A DNA stretch of 64,000 bases. It comes from Oscillospiraceae bacterium (GTDB lineage: Bacteria; Bacillota; Clostridia; Oscillospirales; Oscillospiraceae). The notes below the pieces were generated by a model that saw only the letters and a program-made list of their open reading frames with translations, ran no database searches and was not told where the DNA came from. The translations under genes were made by a program, and so were the position numbers. The DNA lies in NCBI GenBank assembly GCA_017458335.1, contig JAFTFT010000038.1, positions 124,001-188,000 on the forward strand, written 5' to 3'. Of the stretch, positions 33,671-42,306 are shown piece by piece (positions within the stretch are counted from its first letter, which is position 1; every line of letters begins with the position of its first letter).

Positions 33671-34743
33671 TCCGCCATCTCCCCCTCTGCCAGCTTTTCC
33701 GCCTGATCCGCCGCCGTCAACGCATCGATCAGCGGATCCAGGCCGCCGTTGATGACGCTCTCCAGATTGAAGCTGCGTCCCTCACCGCTCAGGCGATGAT
33801 CGGTCACACGGTTCTGGGGGAAATTATAGGTACGGATCCGGTCACTTCGATCTCCGGTGCCCACCTGGCTCCTGCGCTCGGCAGCCAGGGCAGCATGCTG
33901 TTTCTCCTGCTCGCGCTCATAGAGCTTGGCACGCATGATCTGCAGCGCCCGGTCTTTGTTCTTATACTGGCTGCGCTCATCCTGGCACTCCACCACCAGT
34001 CCTGTGGGCAGATGGGTGACACGGATGGCGCTCTCCGTCTTGTTGACGTGCTGGCCGCCGGCGCCGGAGGAACGGAAGGTGTCGATCTTCAGCTCGTTCA
34101 TATCGAGCTTGAAGTCCACCTCTTCCACCTGTGGCAGAACCGCAACCGTAGCAGCCGAGGTGTGGATCCGCCCTCCGGATTCCGTCACCGGCACGCGCTG
34201 AACCCGATGTCCCCCGCCCTCATACTTGAGCCTGGAAAAGGCACTGTCTCCTTCCACCACAAAGCTGATTTCCTTGATCCCGCCGAGTTCGGTCTCACTG
34301 ACGTTCACGACCTCGATCTTCCAGTGTCTGGCCTCCGCGTAGAGCGAATACATCCGGTAGAGGTCGGAGGCAAAAAGCGCGCCTTCCTCTCCGCCCACGC
34401 CGGCGCGGATCTCCATGATGACGTTTTTCCCGTCATTCGGATCCTTCGGAAGGAGAAGCAGCTGCAGCGTGTGGGCCTGCCGCTCCCTCTGTTTCAGGAG
34501 CTCCTGCTTTTCTTCCCAGGCGATGTCCTTCATCTCCGGGTCCGAAAGCATTTCCTCCAGATTCAGAAGCTCACGTTCGGTATTTTCCCATTCCGCATAG
34601 GCTTCCGCAACCGGACTCAGTTCCTGCAGCTCTCTCTGCAGCCGGGCAAAAAGAGCCGGGTCCTGCCAGCTGCCCGGTTCCTGCAGGCGCTGCTGCAGCT
34701 CATCATATTGACGTTTGATCTGTTTCAGTCGTTGTTCATTCAT
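33667..34743 (-). CDS. prfA: Peptide chain release factor 1
   Basis: Releases nascent protein at UAA/UAG; 358 residues. The GGQ loop S-S-G-A-G-G-Q-H-V-N-K-T lies at about 227-238. The RF1 codon-recognition area, about residues 180-200, carries R-V-P-V-T-E-S-G-G-R-I-H-T, close to the usual P-x-T. ATG 34743 gives the standard N-terminus but has no ribosome site, and a promoter -10 box sits only 7 bases before it, so the message may be leaderless. PrmC, usually adjacent, is absent. It leads a three-gene unit with TsaC-CoaE and the aminopeptidase. Confidence 0.95.
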   Translation of the reverse strand: MNEQRLKQIKRQYDELQQRLQEPGSWQDPALFARLQRELQELSPVAEAYAEWENTERELLNLEEMLSDPEMKDIAWEEKQELLKQRERQAHTLQLLLLPKDPNDGKNVIMEIRAGVGGEEGALFASDLYRMYSLYAEARHWKIEVVNVSETELGGIKEISFVVEGDSAFSRLKYEGGGHRVQRVPVTESGGRIHTSAATVAVLPQVEEVDFKLDMNELKIDTFRSSGAGGQHVNKTESAIRVTHLPTGLVVECQDERSQYKNKDRALQIMRAKLYEREQEKQHAALAAERRSQVGTGDRSDRIRTYNFPQNRVTDHRLSGEGRSFNLESVINGGLDPLIDALTAADQAEKLAEGEMAE

Positions 34744-34750
34744 AGGAGAT

Positions 34751-34779
34751 ATTGTACCACAGCCCCGCTTCAGCGTCCA
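34751..34779 (-). promoter_or_regulatory. Putative promoter abutting the prfA start codon
   Basis: On the minus strand TGGACG (34779-34774) and TACAAT (34756-34751) are 17 bases apart. Only 7 bases separate the -10 from ATG 34743. The -35 overlaps the end of the DUF1002 gene. Confidence 0.45.
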
Positions 34780-35660
34780 TTGAAAAGTGAAGAGATTCTC
34801 GCAAAGAAATCCTTCACCGCGTCGATCACCTGTCTGGCCTTCTCGACAAAGCCGACCACCTGATCCTTCGCATCCGAGACTTTCTCCAGGGTGCTCTGGA
34901 GTTCCCCAACCTTCTCCGTCAGGGAGTCCGGATCCAGCTTCTCCAGCGAGCGGCAGAGCTCCAGCAGGCGCTGGACCTGAGCCTCCGTGAGGGAGACCCC
35001 GTATCCCGAGGCGATCCGGCGTATCGCGGTACGCAGTTCTTCATCCGACATGTTCACGGTATCGCCCAGCATCTTTTTCAGGTCGTTGACGATGGATGTC
35101 GAGGCCGTGCTGCCGATTTCATTCGCCAGGGCACCGGTTACGGTCAGCTCCTGGGTACCGACATCCTTCACGGCGGTATCCAGCTTCCGGCCGGTCATAT
35201 CCTCGTAGGCTTTGTAGATTCCGGCCAGTGCCGCCGTCCCGCTCACCGGAAAAGGCGCCGCCACCGTGATCCGCGCATCCGTGATTCCGGCGGTTGTGAA
35301 CGCGTTGCGGTACATGTCCGGGGTACACCAGCTGACATTATTGACCGTGACACTCAGCCCGCTGCCCTGAGGCATCAGCTCCAGAAACACGCAGGACATC
35401 GATTTTGTCCCGATGACAGCCGCATCCAGAAATCCGTCCAGGGCGGCATGCTCTTCGGCGTTGGTCAGGCGAAGTTCAGGCACATCCCCGCGTGTTATTC
35501 CGAAGCTCCCGTATACCGCGTTCACCTGTTCTTCACTGAGATCGGCGCCGACCACGACACGGCGCATATCCGCATCCGCGTGCACGGCAGGACACACAGT
35601 GCCCGCCACGAGCATCAGCATCATCCATGCGGACAAGAGAATCCGCAGTCTGTTCTTCAT
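34770..35660 (-). CDS. Secreted DUF1002 protein
   Basis: A 296-residue exported protein. ATG 35660 has GGAGGG upstream. The signal peptide ends near V-H-A. The body resembles DUF1002: V-V-G-A-D-L-S-E-E-Q, then T-N-A-E-E-H, a region with A-A-P-F-P-V-S-G-T-A-A-L-A-G-I-Y-K-A-Y-E, and T-G-A-L-A-N-E-I-G. The C-terminal 90 residues are helical and charged. The family occurs in many Firmicutes; function is unknown. It is transcribed toward prfA with 26 bases between them. Confidence 0.85.
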   Translation of the reverse strand: MKNRLRILLSAWMMLMLVAGTVCPAVHADADMRRVVVGADLSEEQVNAVYGSFGITRGDVPELRLTNAEEHAALDGFLDAAVIGTKSMSCVFLELMPQGSGLSVTVNNVSWCTPDMYRNAFTTAGITDARITVAAPFPVSGTAALAGIYKAYEDMTGRKLDTAVKDVGTQELTVTGALANEIGSTASTSIVNDLKKMLGDTVNMSDEELRTAIRRIASGYGVSLTEAQVQRLLELCRSLEKLDPDSLTEKVGELQSTLEKVSDAKDQVVGFVEKARQVIDAVKDFFARISSLFNGR

Positions 35661-35856
35661 AATCACCCTCCGCAAGTTCCATGAGGTCTCTGCTTTCAGC
35701 ATGGTATCACAGAAGCAGCCCTAAGAAAAGGCCGGAATTATTAAGTTTTCCTCAATTTCGGCGTTTTCAGCTCCGATTGTCTTGACGGAAATGCCAAATA
35801 AACGTATACTTAGGCCCGAAAATGCCATTTTATCAAGGATTTGCCTGTTTCCGGCA

Positions 35857-35883
35857 TTGACAATTGTTACATTTTGGTATAAT
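35857..35883 (+). promoter_or_regulatory. Probable promoter of the SH3 lipoprotein gene
   Basis: A perfect TTGACA (35857-35862) and perfect TATAAT (35878-35883), but only 15 bases apart, about 50 bases before the start codon. The short spacer lowers confidence. Confidence 0.45.
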
Positions 35884-35933
35884 ATAAGTTACGCAAAATG
35901 ACATTTGCATGATTTTTCCATGAGGAGGAAGCC

Positions 35934-36734
35934 ATGAATAAGCTTTTCCGTAGCGCAGGAATGCTCCTGCTGATTGCTGTTCTTGTTTTTTCTCTGGCCG
36001 CCTGCGGCCAGCGCACGGTTCAACCGGCGGTGGAGTCCACCCCGACTGTCGAGCCCAGCAAGGAGATTGTCGTTGAAACGCCGCCTCCTTCCCCCACGCC
36101 AACCCCGACCCCCACGCCGTCCGTATCGGTTCCACCTGTCGCCGTGACCACGGTTCCGATGCCGATGCCTTCCGTTTCTCCGACGGTTGCGGTGACCAAT
36201 GAGCCGGTCCCCACCGACGCAAACGGGAATCCCATCACGGCATCTCCCACGGTCTCCCCGAGCGCGACCGTTTCCCCGAGTCCGACGCCGACGCCTTATT
36301 CCTATGACGCTGCCTTTGCCTCCACGATCATGCCGGACTCCGTCACCATTCCTGAGAACGCCCAGGAAGGTTTCATCAATGCCAACGGCGTTATTCTGCG
36401 CGGCGGTCCCAGTGCCAGTGCGGTGATTCTCGGCACCTTTGACAGCGGTACCCGTGTGGCGATTCTCGGTACCGAGAACGGCTGGACCGAGGTTGTTGTA
36501 AACGGTGAATCCGGCTACATCAAGAGCGATTATGTCACGAGAGGCAATTATATCACCAGCAATGCCGGAAGCACAGCTGCGGATTACGGTTCCGGCGCGG
36601 TGTACATCAACAACGGCACGGGCAACGGAATGGTGATCGTTCCCGACGGTCCGGTTTCTTCTGGAAACACCAGCGCCGTCTCTGTCACTCCGACACAGGA
36701 TGATTACTATTTCCTTGGTATTATGCCTGACTGA
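35934..36734 (+). CDS. Lipoprotein with Pro-rich spacer and SH3b domain
   Basis: A 266-residue lipoprotein. GAGGAGG precedes ATG 35934, and the lipobox L-A-A-C places the acylated Cys at residue 24. Residues about 30-130 are a P/T/S/V-rich spacer with repeated T-P. An SH3-type domain follows (about 143-200): G-F-I-N-A-N-G-V-I-L-R-G-G-P-S, G-T-F-D-S-G-T-R-V-A-I-L-G, N-G-W-T-E-V, G-E-S-G-Y-I-K-S-D-Y-V. It probably binds cell wall or glycan on the surface. The tail is low-complexity. It is a single gene with its own terminator. Confidence 0.85.
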   Translation: MNKLFRSAGMLLLIAVLVFSLAACGQRTVQPAVESTPTVEPSKEIVVETPPPSPTPTPTPTPSVSVPPVAVTTVPMPMPSVSPTVAVTNEPVPTDANGNPITASPTVSPSATVSPSPTPTPYSYDAAFASTIMPDSVTIPENAQEGFINANGVILRGGPSASAVILGTFDSGTRVAILGTENGWTEVVVNGESGYIKSDYVTRGNYITSNAGSTAADYGSGAVYINNGTGNGMVIVPDGPVSSGNTSAVSVTPTQDDYYFLGIMPD

Positions 36735-36753
36735 TCATCACGTTTCAAGCTTC

Positions 36754-36782
36754 ACCTCCGCCTTCGGGCGGAGGTTTTTTAT
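36754..36782 (+). terminator. Strong terminator with a TTCG loop
   Basis: ACCTCCGCC (36754-36762) pairs with GGCGGAGGT (36767-36775) around TTCG, followed by a T run. Confidence 0.9.
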
Positions 36783-36820
36783 TCCGTAAAATCTGACGGT
36801 TCCTATGCACAAATACAAAG

Positions 36821-36848
36821 AACCCGCAGGGTTTGCGGCCTGCGGGTC
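36821..36848 (-). terminator. Terminator of the HtrA gene
   Basis: AACCCGCAGG (36821-36830) pairs with CCTGCGGGTC (36839-36848). On the minus strand the stem is followed by TTCTTTGTATTTG, about 60 bases past the htrA stop. Confidence 0.7.
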
Positions 36849-36907
36849 CTTCGTCTAGGGAGAAAAGAGAGGATAAAGGAGTAGAAAAGTATCAAATTGA
36901 ATGCGGA

Positions 36908-38296
36908 TCAGCTGTTTTCCGGCGTTGCCTCGTCAAAGGTGATCGTCAGCTTCAGCTCGGCTCCGCTGCGATAAACCGAGACCTCCGTCGTGTCGTTGGC
37001 GGAGAAGTGCCGCAGAACGAGTTTCAGCTCATCATAGGCGTTGACCGGATAGTCCCCAACCGCAGTAATGATATCTCCGGCCTGGATGCCGGCCTTCTCG
37101 GCCGCGCTTCCCGGGGTAACGCCCGCGATATAAGCGCCGAGGGGCATGCCGTAATACTGGCTGTACATGGAATTGTAGCGGTTGTCCAGGCTGACGCCCA
37201 TATAAGCCTTCCCCGTGACATAGCCCTTGTTGATCAGATCATCGGCAATCGTCCGAACGTCGTTCACCGGAATGGCAAAGCCGAGTCCCTCCACACCGGA
37301 GGAAGAATACTTTGCGGTAACGATCCCGACCACAGAGCCGTCCGAAGCATACAGCGGTCCGCCGGAGTTTCCTTCGTTCACGGCGGCGTCGATCTGGAAC
37401 ATGTTGATCGATTCGCTCTCCTGCGTGTTGATCACCCGGTCCAGCGCGCTGACATATCCGGTCGACATGCTGAATTCAAGCTCACCCAGCGGATTTCCGA
37501 CCGCGTAGACCATATCGCCCACGCGCAGGCCGTCACTGTCACCGAGTTTTGCGGGAGTCAGCCCATCTGCATCGATCTTCAGGACCGCAATATCATTCGC
37601 AGGTTCTACCCCGACGATCGAAGCGGAATACTTCGTCCCGTCATACGTGATGACTTCGATATCAAAATGCCCGCTGTAGGCATCTTCAACCACATGATAA
37701 TTTGTGAGAATATATCCGTCTTCTGAGATGATGAACCCGGAGCCGCTGACTGCCCGGGAACTGGTCATGCCGAAGAAGTTGGTCATGGTGACTTCCGTCC
37801 GGATGCCGACCACCTGCCGGGTCGCCAAACTGTAGATCTCCGACGGCAGCAGCGTATTCTCCGGAAGTCTCACGGCAGCAGCGTGCTCTGCATCTGCAAG
37901 ACTTCGTTCCGCGGCCTCTCTGGTCTCCTGCAAAGCGCTTTCATACTCGTTCAGGCGCTGCTCAAGAGAAGTCATCTGGTTGTTGAAGCGGTACCCGCAC
38001 AGACCTGCTCCGCAGGTCCCTCCAAGAAGCCCCGCAGCCAGGACGGCACAGATCACGCCTGCCGCTCTTCCCCCAGACCGCTTCTGACGGTTCGGCCGGT
38101 TCTCTCTCTGGCTTTTCTCAGGAGGCGTATAGTACCGCGGCGGCACTGTCGACTCCCCTGCCGGCTCATAGTGTGCGTCGGAGTAGACCTCCCGCCGATA
38201 GGCAGATCTGAATTCCACATCGGGCTCTGCGGATTCATGACGTCCTGCAACAGGATTGTTTTCTCTGTAAGAATGTCTTCCATCCTGTTCATCCAT
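36908..38296 (-). CDS. Membrane-anchored HtrA/DegP-type serine protease
   Basis: A 462-residue extracytoplasmic quality-control protease. ATG 38296 has GAGAGAGGG upstream. A charged cytosolic N-terminus of about 75 residues with no cleavage signal is followed by one membrane helix (G-V-I-C-A-V-L-A-A-G-L-L-G-G). A coiled linker comes next, then a trypsin-like domain with the triad in T-N-Y-H-V-V-E, N-D-I-A-V-L-K and G-N-S-G-G-P-L, and one PDZ domain (G-V-T-P-G-S-A-A-E-K-A-G-I-Q-A-G-D). It stands alone. Substrates are misfolded exported proteins by family analogy. Confidence 0.93.
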   Translation of the reverse strand: MDEQDGRHSYRENNPVAGRHESAEPDVEFRSAYRREVYSDAHYEPAGESTVPPRYYTPPEKSQRENRPNRQKRSGGRAAGVICAVLAAGLLGGTCGAGLCGYRFNNQMTSLEQRLNEYESALQETREAAERSLADAEHAAAVRLPENTLLPSEIYSLATRQVVGIRTEVTMTNFFGMTSSRAVSGSGFIISEDGYILTNYHVVEDAYSGHFDIEVITYDGTKYSASIVGVEPANDIAVLKIDADGLTPAKLGDSDGLRVGDMVYAVGNPLGELEFSMSTGYVSALDRVINTQESESINMFQIDAAVNEGNSGGPLYASDGSVVGIVTAKYSSSGVEGLGFAIPVNDVRTIADDLINKGYVTGKAYMGVSLDNRYNSMYSQYYGMPLGAYIAGVTPGSAAEKAGIQAGDIITAVGDYPVNAYDELKLVLRHFSANDTTEVSVYRSGAELKLTITFDEATPENS

Positions 38297-38377
38297 GATG
38301 CTGCCCTCTCTCACATTGCTGATACTAAGATACACAGCAATTATGACACGGGCATGAACAAAATGAAAAGAAATATG

Positions 38378-38407
38378 AAAATCACCGTGAATCTTCACGG
38401 TGATTTT
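38378..38407 (-). terminator. Terminator of the ABC module
   Basis: AAAATCACCGTGAA (38378-38391) and TTCACGGTGATTTT (38394-38407) form a 14-bp perfect stem with a two-base gap, giving T-rich ends on both strands. Confidence 0.8.
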
Positions 38408-38455
38408 TTCTCTGCCGCACAGGAGCGGACACAGCGCCGATGTGGCCTGTTTTGG

Positions 38456-40330
38456 TCATGCGGCTTTATTGTTCTCCCGCTCCGCCGTGACGACATCCAG
38501 CGTCTCCCAGTCGAGCTTCGTGTGTTCTTCGATCCAGTCGAGGCAGCGCTCGGAGAACGTAAACACCCGATAGCTGTGGTTCCAGTAATACGGGTCGTGC
38601 GTCCGCGTTTCGTCAAAGAGGTTGATATCGATGCGGAGATTGGTCTGGGTCTTCATATTCTCTTCCGTGTCGACGATGGTATAGAGGCTCAGGTTTCCTT
38701 CTTCTGCGTCGGGCAGCATGGCGAGGTTCCAAAGCTCCACGGTCTCCTGCGGTGACAGGCGGTAGGAATTCTCCATCCCGTTTAAGCCTTCCCTGTTGAT
38801 CACGGCATAATTAATATAGCGCTCTTCCATCGGCACGGTCGTCTGCATCCGGCTCCGTATTCCCTCCCGGGAGTTCAGAAGATTCAGGATCTTACCCATG
38901 GTGCTGTCCGGTCTGTCCACATCGTGCGCATTGAAAACAATGGTGTAGACGCGCTGCAGCTCCCTGCCGTTCTGCATGACATAGCTGATCGGAACCCAGT
39001 AATCCATCCACAGATCTGCTTCCTGCTCTCCCTGCGCTGTCAAGCGATACGCCTTTTCGCCCAGGCGCATATAATCTTCGCTTTTGCTGTCATAGATCTG
39101 TTTGTCCCTAACCAGCTCGCGGTGTAGCTCCGTCACCAGACGGATGTTTTCCGGATCAGAGAATTCGGAGTCATAGCAGAATTCCACGTGGTCGACTTTG
39201 TCCGGATCGGGGACCCGCTTTTCAAAACCGGTGACATCGGTCTCCGCCGCGATCACCGTCATCACACAGATCAGGCAGATCAGCGCCAGTCCCTTCCGGC
39301 GCAGCGGGAACGCGCGGACCGTACGACGGATCATCATCTCAGCAATCAGCCAGCCGAGGCAGGCGCCGATCACCAGAAGAACCGCCATTACCCAGGCCGC
39401 AGCGCTGCCGGAAACGCTGTTCTTAAAGAAATTTTCAAAGATAACCGCAGCAAACAGGAATGCGCCGCCGAAGCCCATACAGACACGGAAGACCGGCTTC
39501 AGGACCGGAATGGCAACGAAGTCCGAGACGCTCTCCATTCTCCGCTTTCGATAGAGCAGCAGGGCGAGCAGAGCAAACATCACGCCGACGGCAGCATACA
39601 CAGCAAGAGTTCCAAGACCTTCCATCCTTACCGTCTCCGGATAGCTGGTCACGACCTTCAGATCGTCACTGATTTTCACCGGCGGGGAGAGGAAGCTTAA
39701 GCGCAGCGCTCCCGGCGTCATCCCATAGACCAGATTACTCAGCAACTCCCGGATACAGGTTTCAAAGCCGATCACAGTCAGATTCAGAACCACGTACACC
39801 GCCGGCAGGACCAGGATGTTCCCGGTGAGCATGGCGCAGAAAAGCGCAAATCCGTAAAAAGCCAGAAGCCCGAGTGCCGCACAGGCAAACCACCGGAGGA
39901 ACCAGACCGTGCCGATGTCATAAGCCGCCGTCAGCAGCATCGTGAGTCCCATCACCAGAAGTTCACAGAGCAGCATGGGAATCAGGCCTGTCAGATACAG
40001 GGTCAGGAAGAGGCTTTCCCGCCGGATCGGCAGGCTGTTCATCAACGTGTTTCCCCGGCTGTTATAGAGATATCCGAAGAGCAGCATGACCGTCAGGACC
40101 GCAACGGCCATTCCGGCCAGAGCCTGAAAGACAGCCATCTGCGCAATCTGTTCCCTGCAGACATAGAGCAGGCTGACGCCGCTTCTCCCCCTCGCTGTGC
40201 GAATCTCACTCAGCAGCGGCAGAGGGAAGGTCACCAGAAGAAAGCCCAGATATGCCGCCCACAGCGGCCAGCAGCGACGAAGCGTGTTTCGGGCGATCGA
40301 GGTATTAAAGGACAAGCGACTTGATTTCAT
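38456..40330 (-). CDS. ABC transporter permease with large C-terminal domain (YtrC/D-like)
   Basis: A 624-residue ABC-2 type permease. Six or more hydrophobic segments occupy the first 360 residues, including Y-L-G-F-L-L-V-T-F-P-L-P-L-L near the start. A soluble part of about 270 residues follows and may lie outside the membrane. The layout matches YtrC/D-type permeases that pair with a YtrA GntR repressor and YtrB-type ATPase, which respond to cell-wall stress in Bacillus. It overlaps the ATPase gene by 26 bases. Substrate is unknown. Confidence 0.8.
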   Translation of the reverse strand: MKSSRLSFNTSIARNTLRRCWPLWAAYLGFLLVTFPLPLLSEIRTARGRSGVSLLYVCREQIAQMAVFQALAGMAVAVLTVMLLFGYLYNSRGNTLMNSLPIRRESLFLTLYLTGLIPMLLCELLVMGLTMLLTAAYDIGTVWFLRWFACAALGLLAFYGFALFCAMLTGNILVLPAVYVVLNLTVIGFETCIRELLSNLVYGMTPGALRLSFLSPPVKISDDLKVVTSYPETVRMEGLGTLAVYAAVGVMFALLALLLYRKRRMESVSDFVAIPVLKPVFRVCMGFGGAFLFAAVIFENFFKNSVSGSAAAWVMAVLLVIGACLGWLIAEMMIRRTVRAFPLRRKGLALICLICVMTVIAAETDVTGFEKRVPDPDKVDHVEFCYDSEFSDPENIRLVTELHRELVRDKQIYDSKSEDYMRLGEKAYRLTAQGEQEADLWMDYWVPISYVMQNGRELQRVYTIVFNAHDVDRPDSTMGKILNLLNSREGIRSRMQTTVPMEERYINYAVINREGLNGMENSYRLSPQETVELWNLAMLPDAEEGNLSLYTIVDTEENMKTQTNLRIDINLFDETRTHDPYYWNHSYRVFTFSERCLDWIEEHTKLDWETLDVVTAERENNKAA

Positions 40331-41198
40331 GTTCCATCCCTCCCAGTTCGTAGATAAAGATTTCCTCCAGCGTCAGCGGCAGCATGTCCATAAAGAGAGG
40401 TTCACAGGCAGCGATTTCGGCGCTGAGCTCTTCCGCGCGGCCGCGGAGGATCAGCTGGCGCACCCTCCCGGTCTGTCCTTCGTGCAGTACATTCAGACTC
40501 TCCGGCAGTTCCGCGCCGTCAGGCAGGACAAGCTGGATCTTTACCATGTTCTCCTGCAGCTCACTGAGACTGCGCTCCAACAGCATCTTTCCGCGGTTCA
40601 TGATTCCGACATGGTCGCAGACATCCTCCAGCTCCCTGAGATTGTGTGAGGAGACCAGCACGCTTGTGCCCCGCTCCGCCACGTCTCCCAGAATCAGCCC
40701 CCAGACCGTCCTTCGGTTGACAGGATCCAGTCCGTCCAGCGGTTCATCCAGCACCAGGATATCAGGCCTCTGGGCCAGCGCAAAGCGAAATGCAGCCATC
40801 TTCTGCTGTCCTTTGGAAAGCTTTCGCATCATCCGCTTCCCATCCAGTTCCAGAGCTTTCCCCAGATTCTCATAGTACGGCCTGTCAAAGCCGGGGTAAA
40901 CGGATGCGTAGAACCGCATCATATCGTCAACGGTCGCCTGGCTCCAGTATGGGATTTCATCGGGTATTCCGGCGATTGTTTTCTTCACGGCCGGGTTTTC
41001 ATACACCGGCTCCCCGTTGATGAGCAGCTCGCCTTCATCCTGCCGGTAGATTCCAGTCAGGTGACGGATCAGCGTGCTTTTTCCCGCACCGTTCGGTCCG
41101 ACCAGTCCGTATACCGCGCCGTCCGGCACCGTCAGTGTCAGGCCGTCCAAAGCGCGTGTCTGTTCAAAAGACTTAACCAGGTTTCTTGCTTCAATCAT
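40305..41198 (-). CDS. ABC transporter ATP-binding protein (YtrB-like)
   Basis: A 297-residue cytosolic ATPase. ATG 41198 follows GGGGAGGG and lies inside the GntR gene end. Walker A is G-P-N-G-A-G-K-S-T, the signature is L-S-K-G-Q-Q-K, Walker B is I-L-V-L-D-E-P-L-D-G-L-D-P, and the switch His is in S-S-H-N-L-R-E. The signature with K-G-Q-Q instead of S-G-G-Q is common in this branch. A C-terminal domain of about 80 residues follows. It should pair with the permease at 38456-40330. Confidence 0.93.
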   Translation of the reverse strand: MIEARNLVKSFEQTRALDGLTLTVPDGAVYGLVGPNGAGKSTLIRHLTGIYRQDEGELLINGEPVYENPAVKKTIAGIPDEIPYWSQATVDDMMRFYASVYPGFDRPYYENLGKALELDGKRMMRKLSKGQQKMAAFRFALAQRPDILVLDEPLDGLDPVNRRTVWGLILGDVAERGTSVLVSSHNLRELEDVCDHVGIMNRGKMLLERSLSELQENMVKIQLVLPDGAELPESLNVLHEGQTGRVRQLILRGRAEELSAEIAACEPLFMDMLPLTLEEIFIYELGGMEHEIKSLVL

Positions 41199-41556
41199 GT
41201 TGCTTCCCTCCCCTGATGTACTCCAGCATCGTGCTTTCCTCCACGCCAAGGCTCCGCAGCTCTGCGCAGATTTCGCTCAGCCGCATGAGAAGTTCTTTCT
41301 TCCGCAGCGCGGCCGTATCTCCCGCATCCGCCACAAAGCTCCCTTTCCCGGGCACGGAACAGATATAGCCTTCCTGCTCGAGTTCCCGATAGGCTCTCTG
41401 AATCGTATTCGGATTGATGGCCAGCTGTGTTGCAAGCTCCCGCACCGAAGGCATTTTCTCATCCGGGTGCAGCACACCCGTCAGAATCAATGTACGGAAG
41501 CCGTCCTTTACCTGTTCATAAATCGGTCTCGGATCGCGATAGCTAATCTGGATCAA
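41191..41556 (-). CDS. GntR-family regulator, YtrA subfamily
   Basis: A 121-residue repressor candidate. TTG 41556 is chosen because AGGTGG lies five bases before it and the protein then begins I-Q-I-S-Y-R-D-P-R-P-I-Y-E-Q, the normal YtrA start; GTG 41565 is the alternative. The winged helix reads P-S-V-R-E-L-A-T-Q-L-A-I-N-P-N-T-I-Q-R-A-Y-R-E-L-E, and a short tail lacks an effector domain, as in YtrA. It leads the ABC module, overlapping the ATPase gene by 8 bases. A dyad (41580-41602) between its promoter and start is a likely autoregulatory operator. Confidence 0.92.
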   Translation of the reverse strand: MIQISYRDPRPIYEQVKDGFRTLILTGVLHPDEKMPSVRELATQLAINPNTIQRAYRELEQEGYICSVPGKGSFVADAGDTAALRKKELLMRLSEICAELRSLGVEESTMLEYIRGGKQHD

Positions 41557-41579
41557 ATTTACCACCTCAGCTGAATTAT

Positions 41580-41602
41580 CTGTATTATCTCTGTTAGTAC
41601 AG
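41580..41602. promoter_or_regulatory. Putative YtrA-type operator
   Basis: CTGTATTAT (41580-41588) and TTAGTACAG (41594-41602) are near-perfect inverted halves (CTGTAnTA/TAnTACAG) just downstream of the -10 box of the GntR-ABC promoter. Confidence 0.55.
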
Positions 41603-41604
41603 TT

Positions 41605-41633
41605 AATATAACAAACAAACTGCTCCCTGTCAA
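41605..41633 (-). promoter_or_regulatory. Promoter of the GntR-ABC module
   Basis: On the minus strand a perfect TTGACA (41633-41628) and TATATT (41610-41605) are 17 bases apart. Confidence 0.8.
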
Positions 41634-41644
41634 GAGGAGCAGTT
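41618..41644 (-). terminator. Stem-loop ending plsY transcription, enclosing the next -35 box
   Basis: AACTGCTCC (41618-41626) and GGAGCAGTT (41636-41644) form a 9-bp perfect stem. On the minus strand TGTTTGTT follows. The loop contains the TTGACA of the GntR-ABC promoter. Confidence 0.6.
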
Positions 41645-41679
41645 CATTCTTAAGAATTCAATAGAATTCGTCTGTTTTT

Positions 41680-42294
41680 TTATTTCCGAGCCTTTTCCGC
41701 CTTGCCGGCCCGGAAATCAGGCTCCGTCCCGGCCCTGAGCCGTCTGATGTTTTCACTGTGCCTGGTAATCGCCAGCACGCAGGCAAACACCGAAAGGGCG
41801 ATCATCGACGGTCTCGGGGAAAAAATCCAGGTCGTCGGGACAATGGTAATCGCCGCCGCGATGGAGCCGACCGAAACCTTCCTGCTGATCAGGGCTCCGA
41901 TCAGGAAGGCCGCTATAATGGAGGTACCGACACGCCAGTCAATCATAAACCCGATCGCGGCGCCTGTCGCAATCCCCTTTCCTCCCTTAAAATGATGGAA
42001 AAGCGGGAAACAGTGCCCCACCATCACGGCCATGCCGCCAAGACAGACACCGGCATCCCCCAGGAGGCGGCGTCCGATCAACATCGCGGCCACAGCTTTC
42101 AGAACATCAAAGGCCAGCGTCGCAACACCGGCAACCCAGCCGAACACGCGCGTCATATTTGTCGCGCCGGCGTTCCCGCTGCCATGCTTGCGAATGTCTC
42201 TCCCCAGGAAGAGGCAGGAAATGATGATCGAAAAGCTCAGAGAACCCAGAAGATATCCGATCGCCGGAACAAGAATCCAATAAAGATATGTCAT
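41680..42294 (-). CDS. plsY: Acyl-phosphate:glycerol-3-phosphate acyltransferase
   Basis: Membrane enzyme that acylates glycerol-3-phosphate at position 1, the first step of phospholipid synthesis. It has 204 residues and several hydrophobic segments. The three PlsY motifs are visible: G-S-L-S-F, G-S-G-N-A-G-A-T-N with R nearby, and the phosphate loop H-F-K-G-G-K-G-I-A-T-G. GAGGTG precedes the ATG. It is 12 bases after the upstream membrane-protein gene, so they may be co-transcribed. Confidence 0.95.
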   Translation of the reverse strand: MTYLYWILVPAIGYLLGSLSFSIIISCLFLGRDIRKHGSGNAGATNMTRVFGWVAGVATLAFDVLKAVAAMLIGRRLLGDAGVCLGGMAVMVGHCFPLFHHFKGGKGIATGAAIGFMIDWRVGTSIIAAFLIGALISRKVSVGSIAAAITIVPTTWIFSPRPSMIALSVFACVLAITRHSENIRRLRAGTEPDFRAGKAEKARK

Positions 42295-42306
42295 AGCACA
42301 CCTCGT

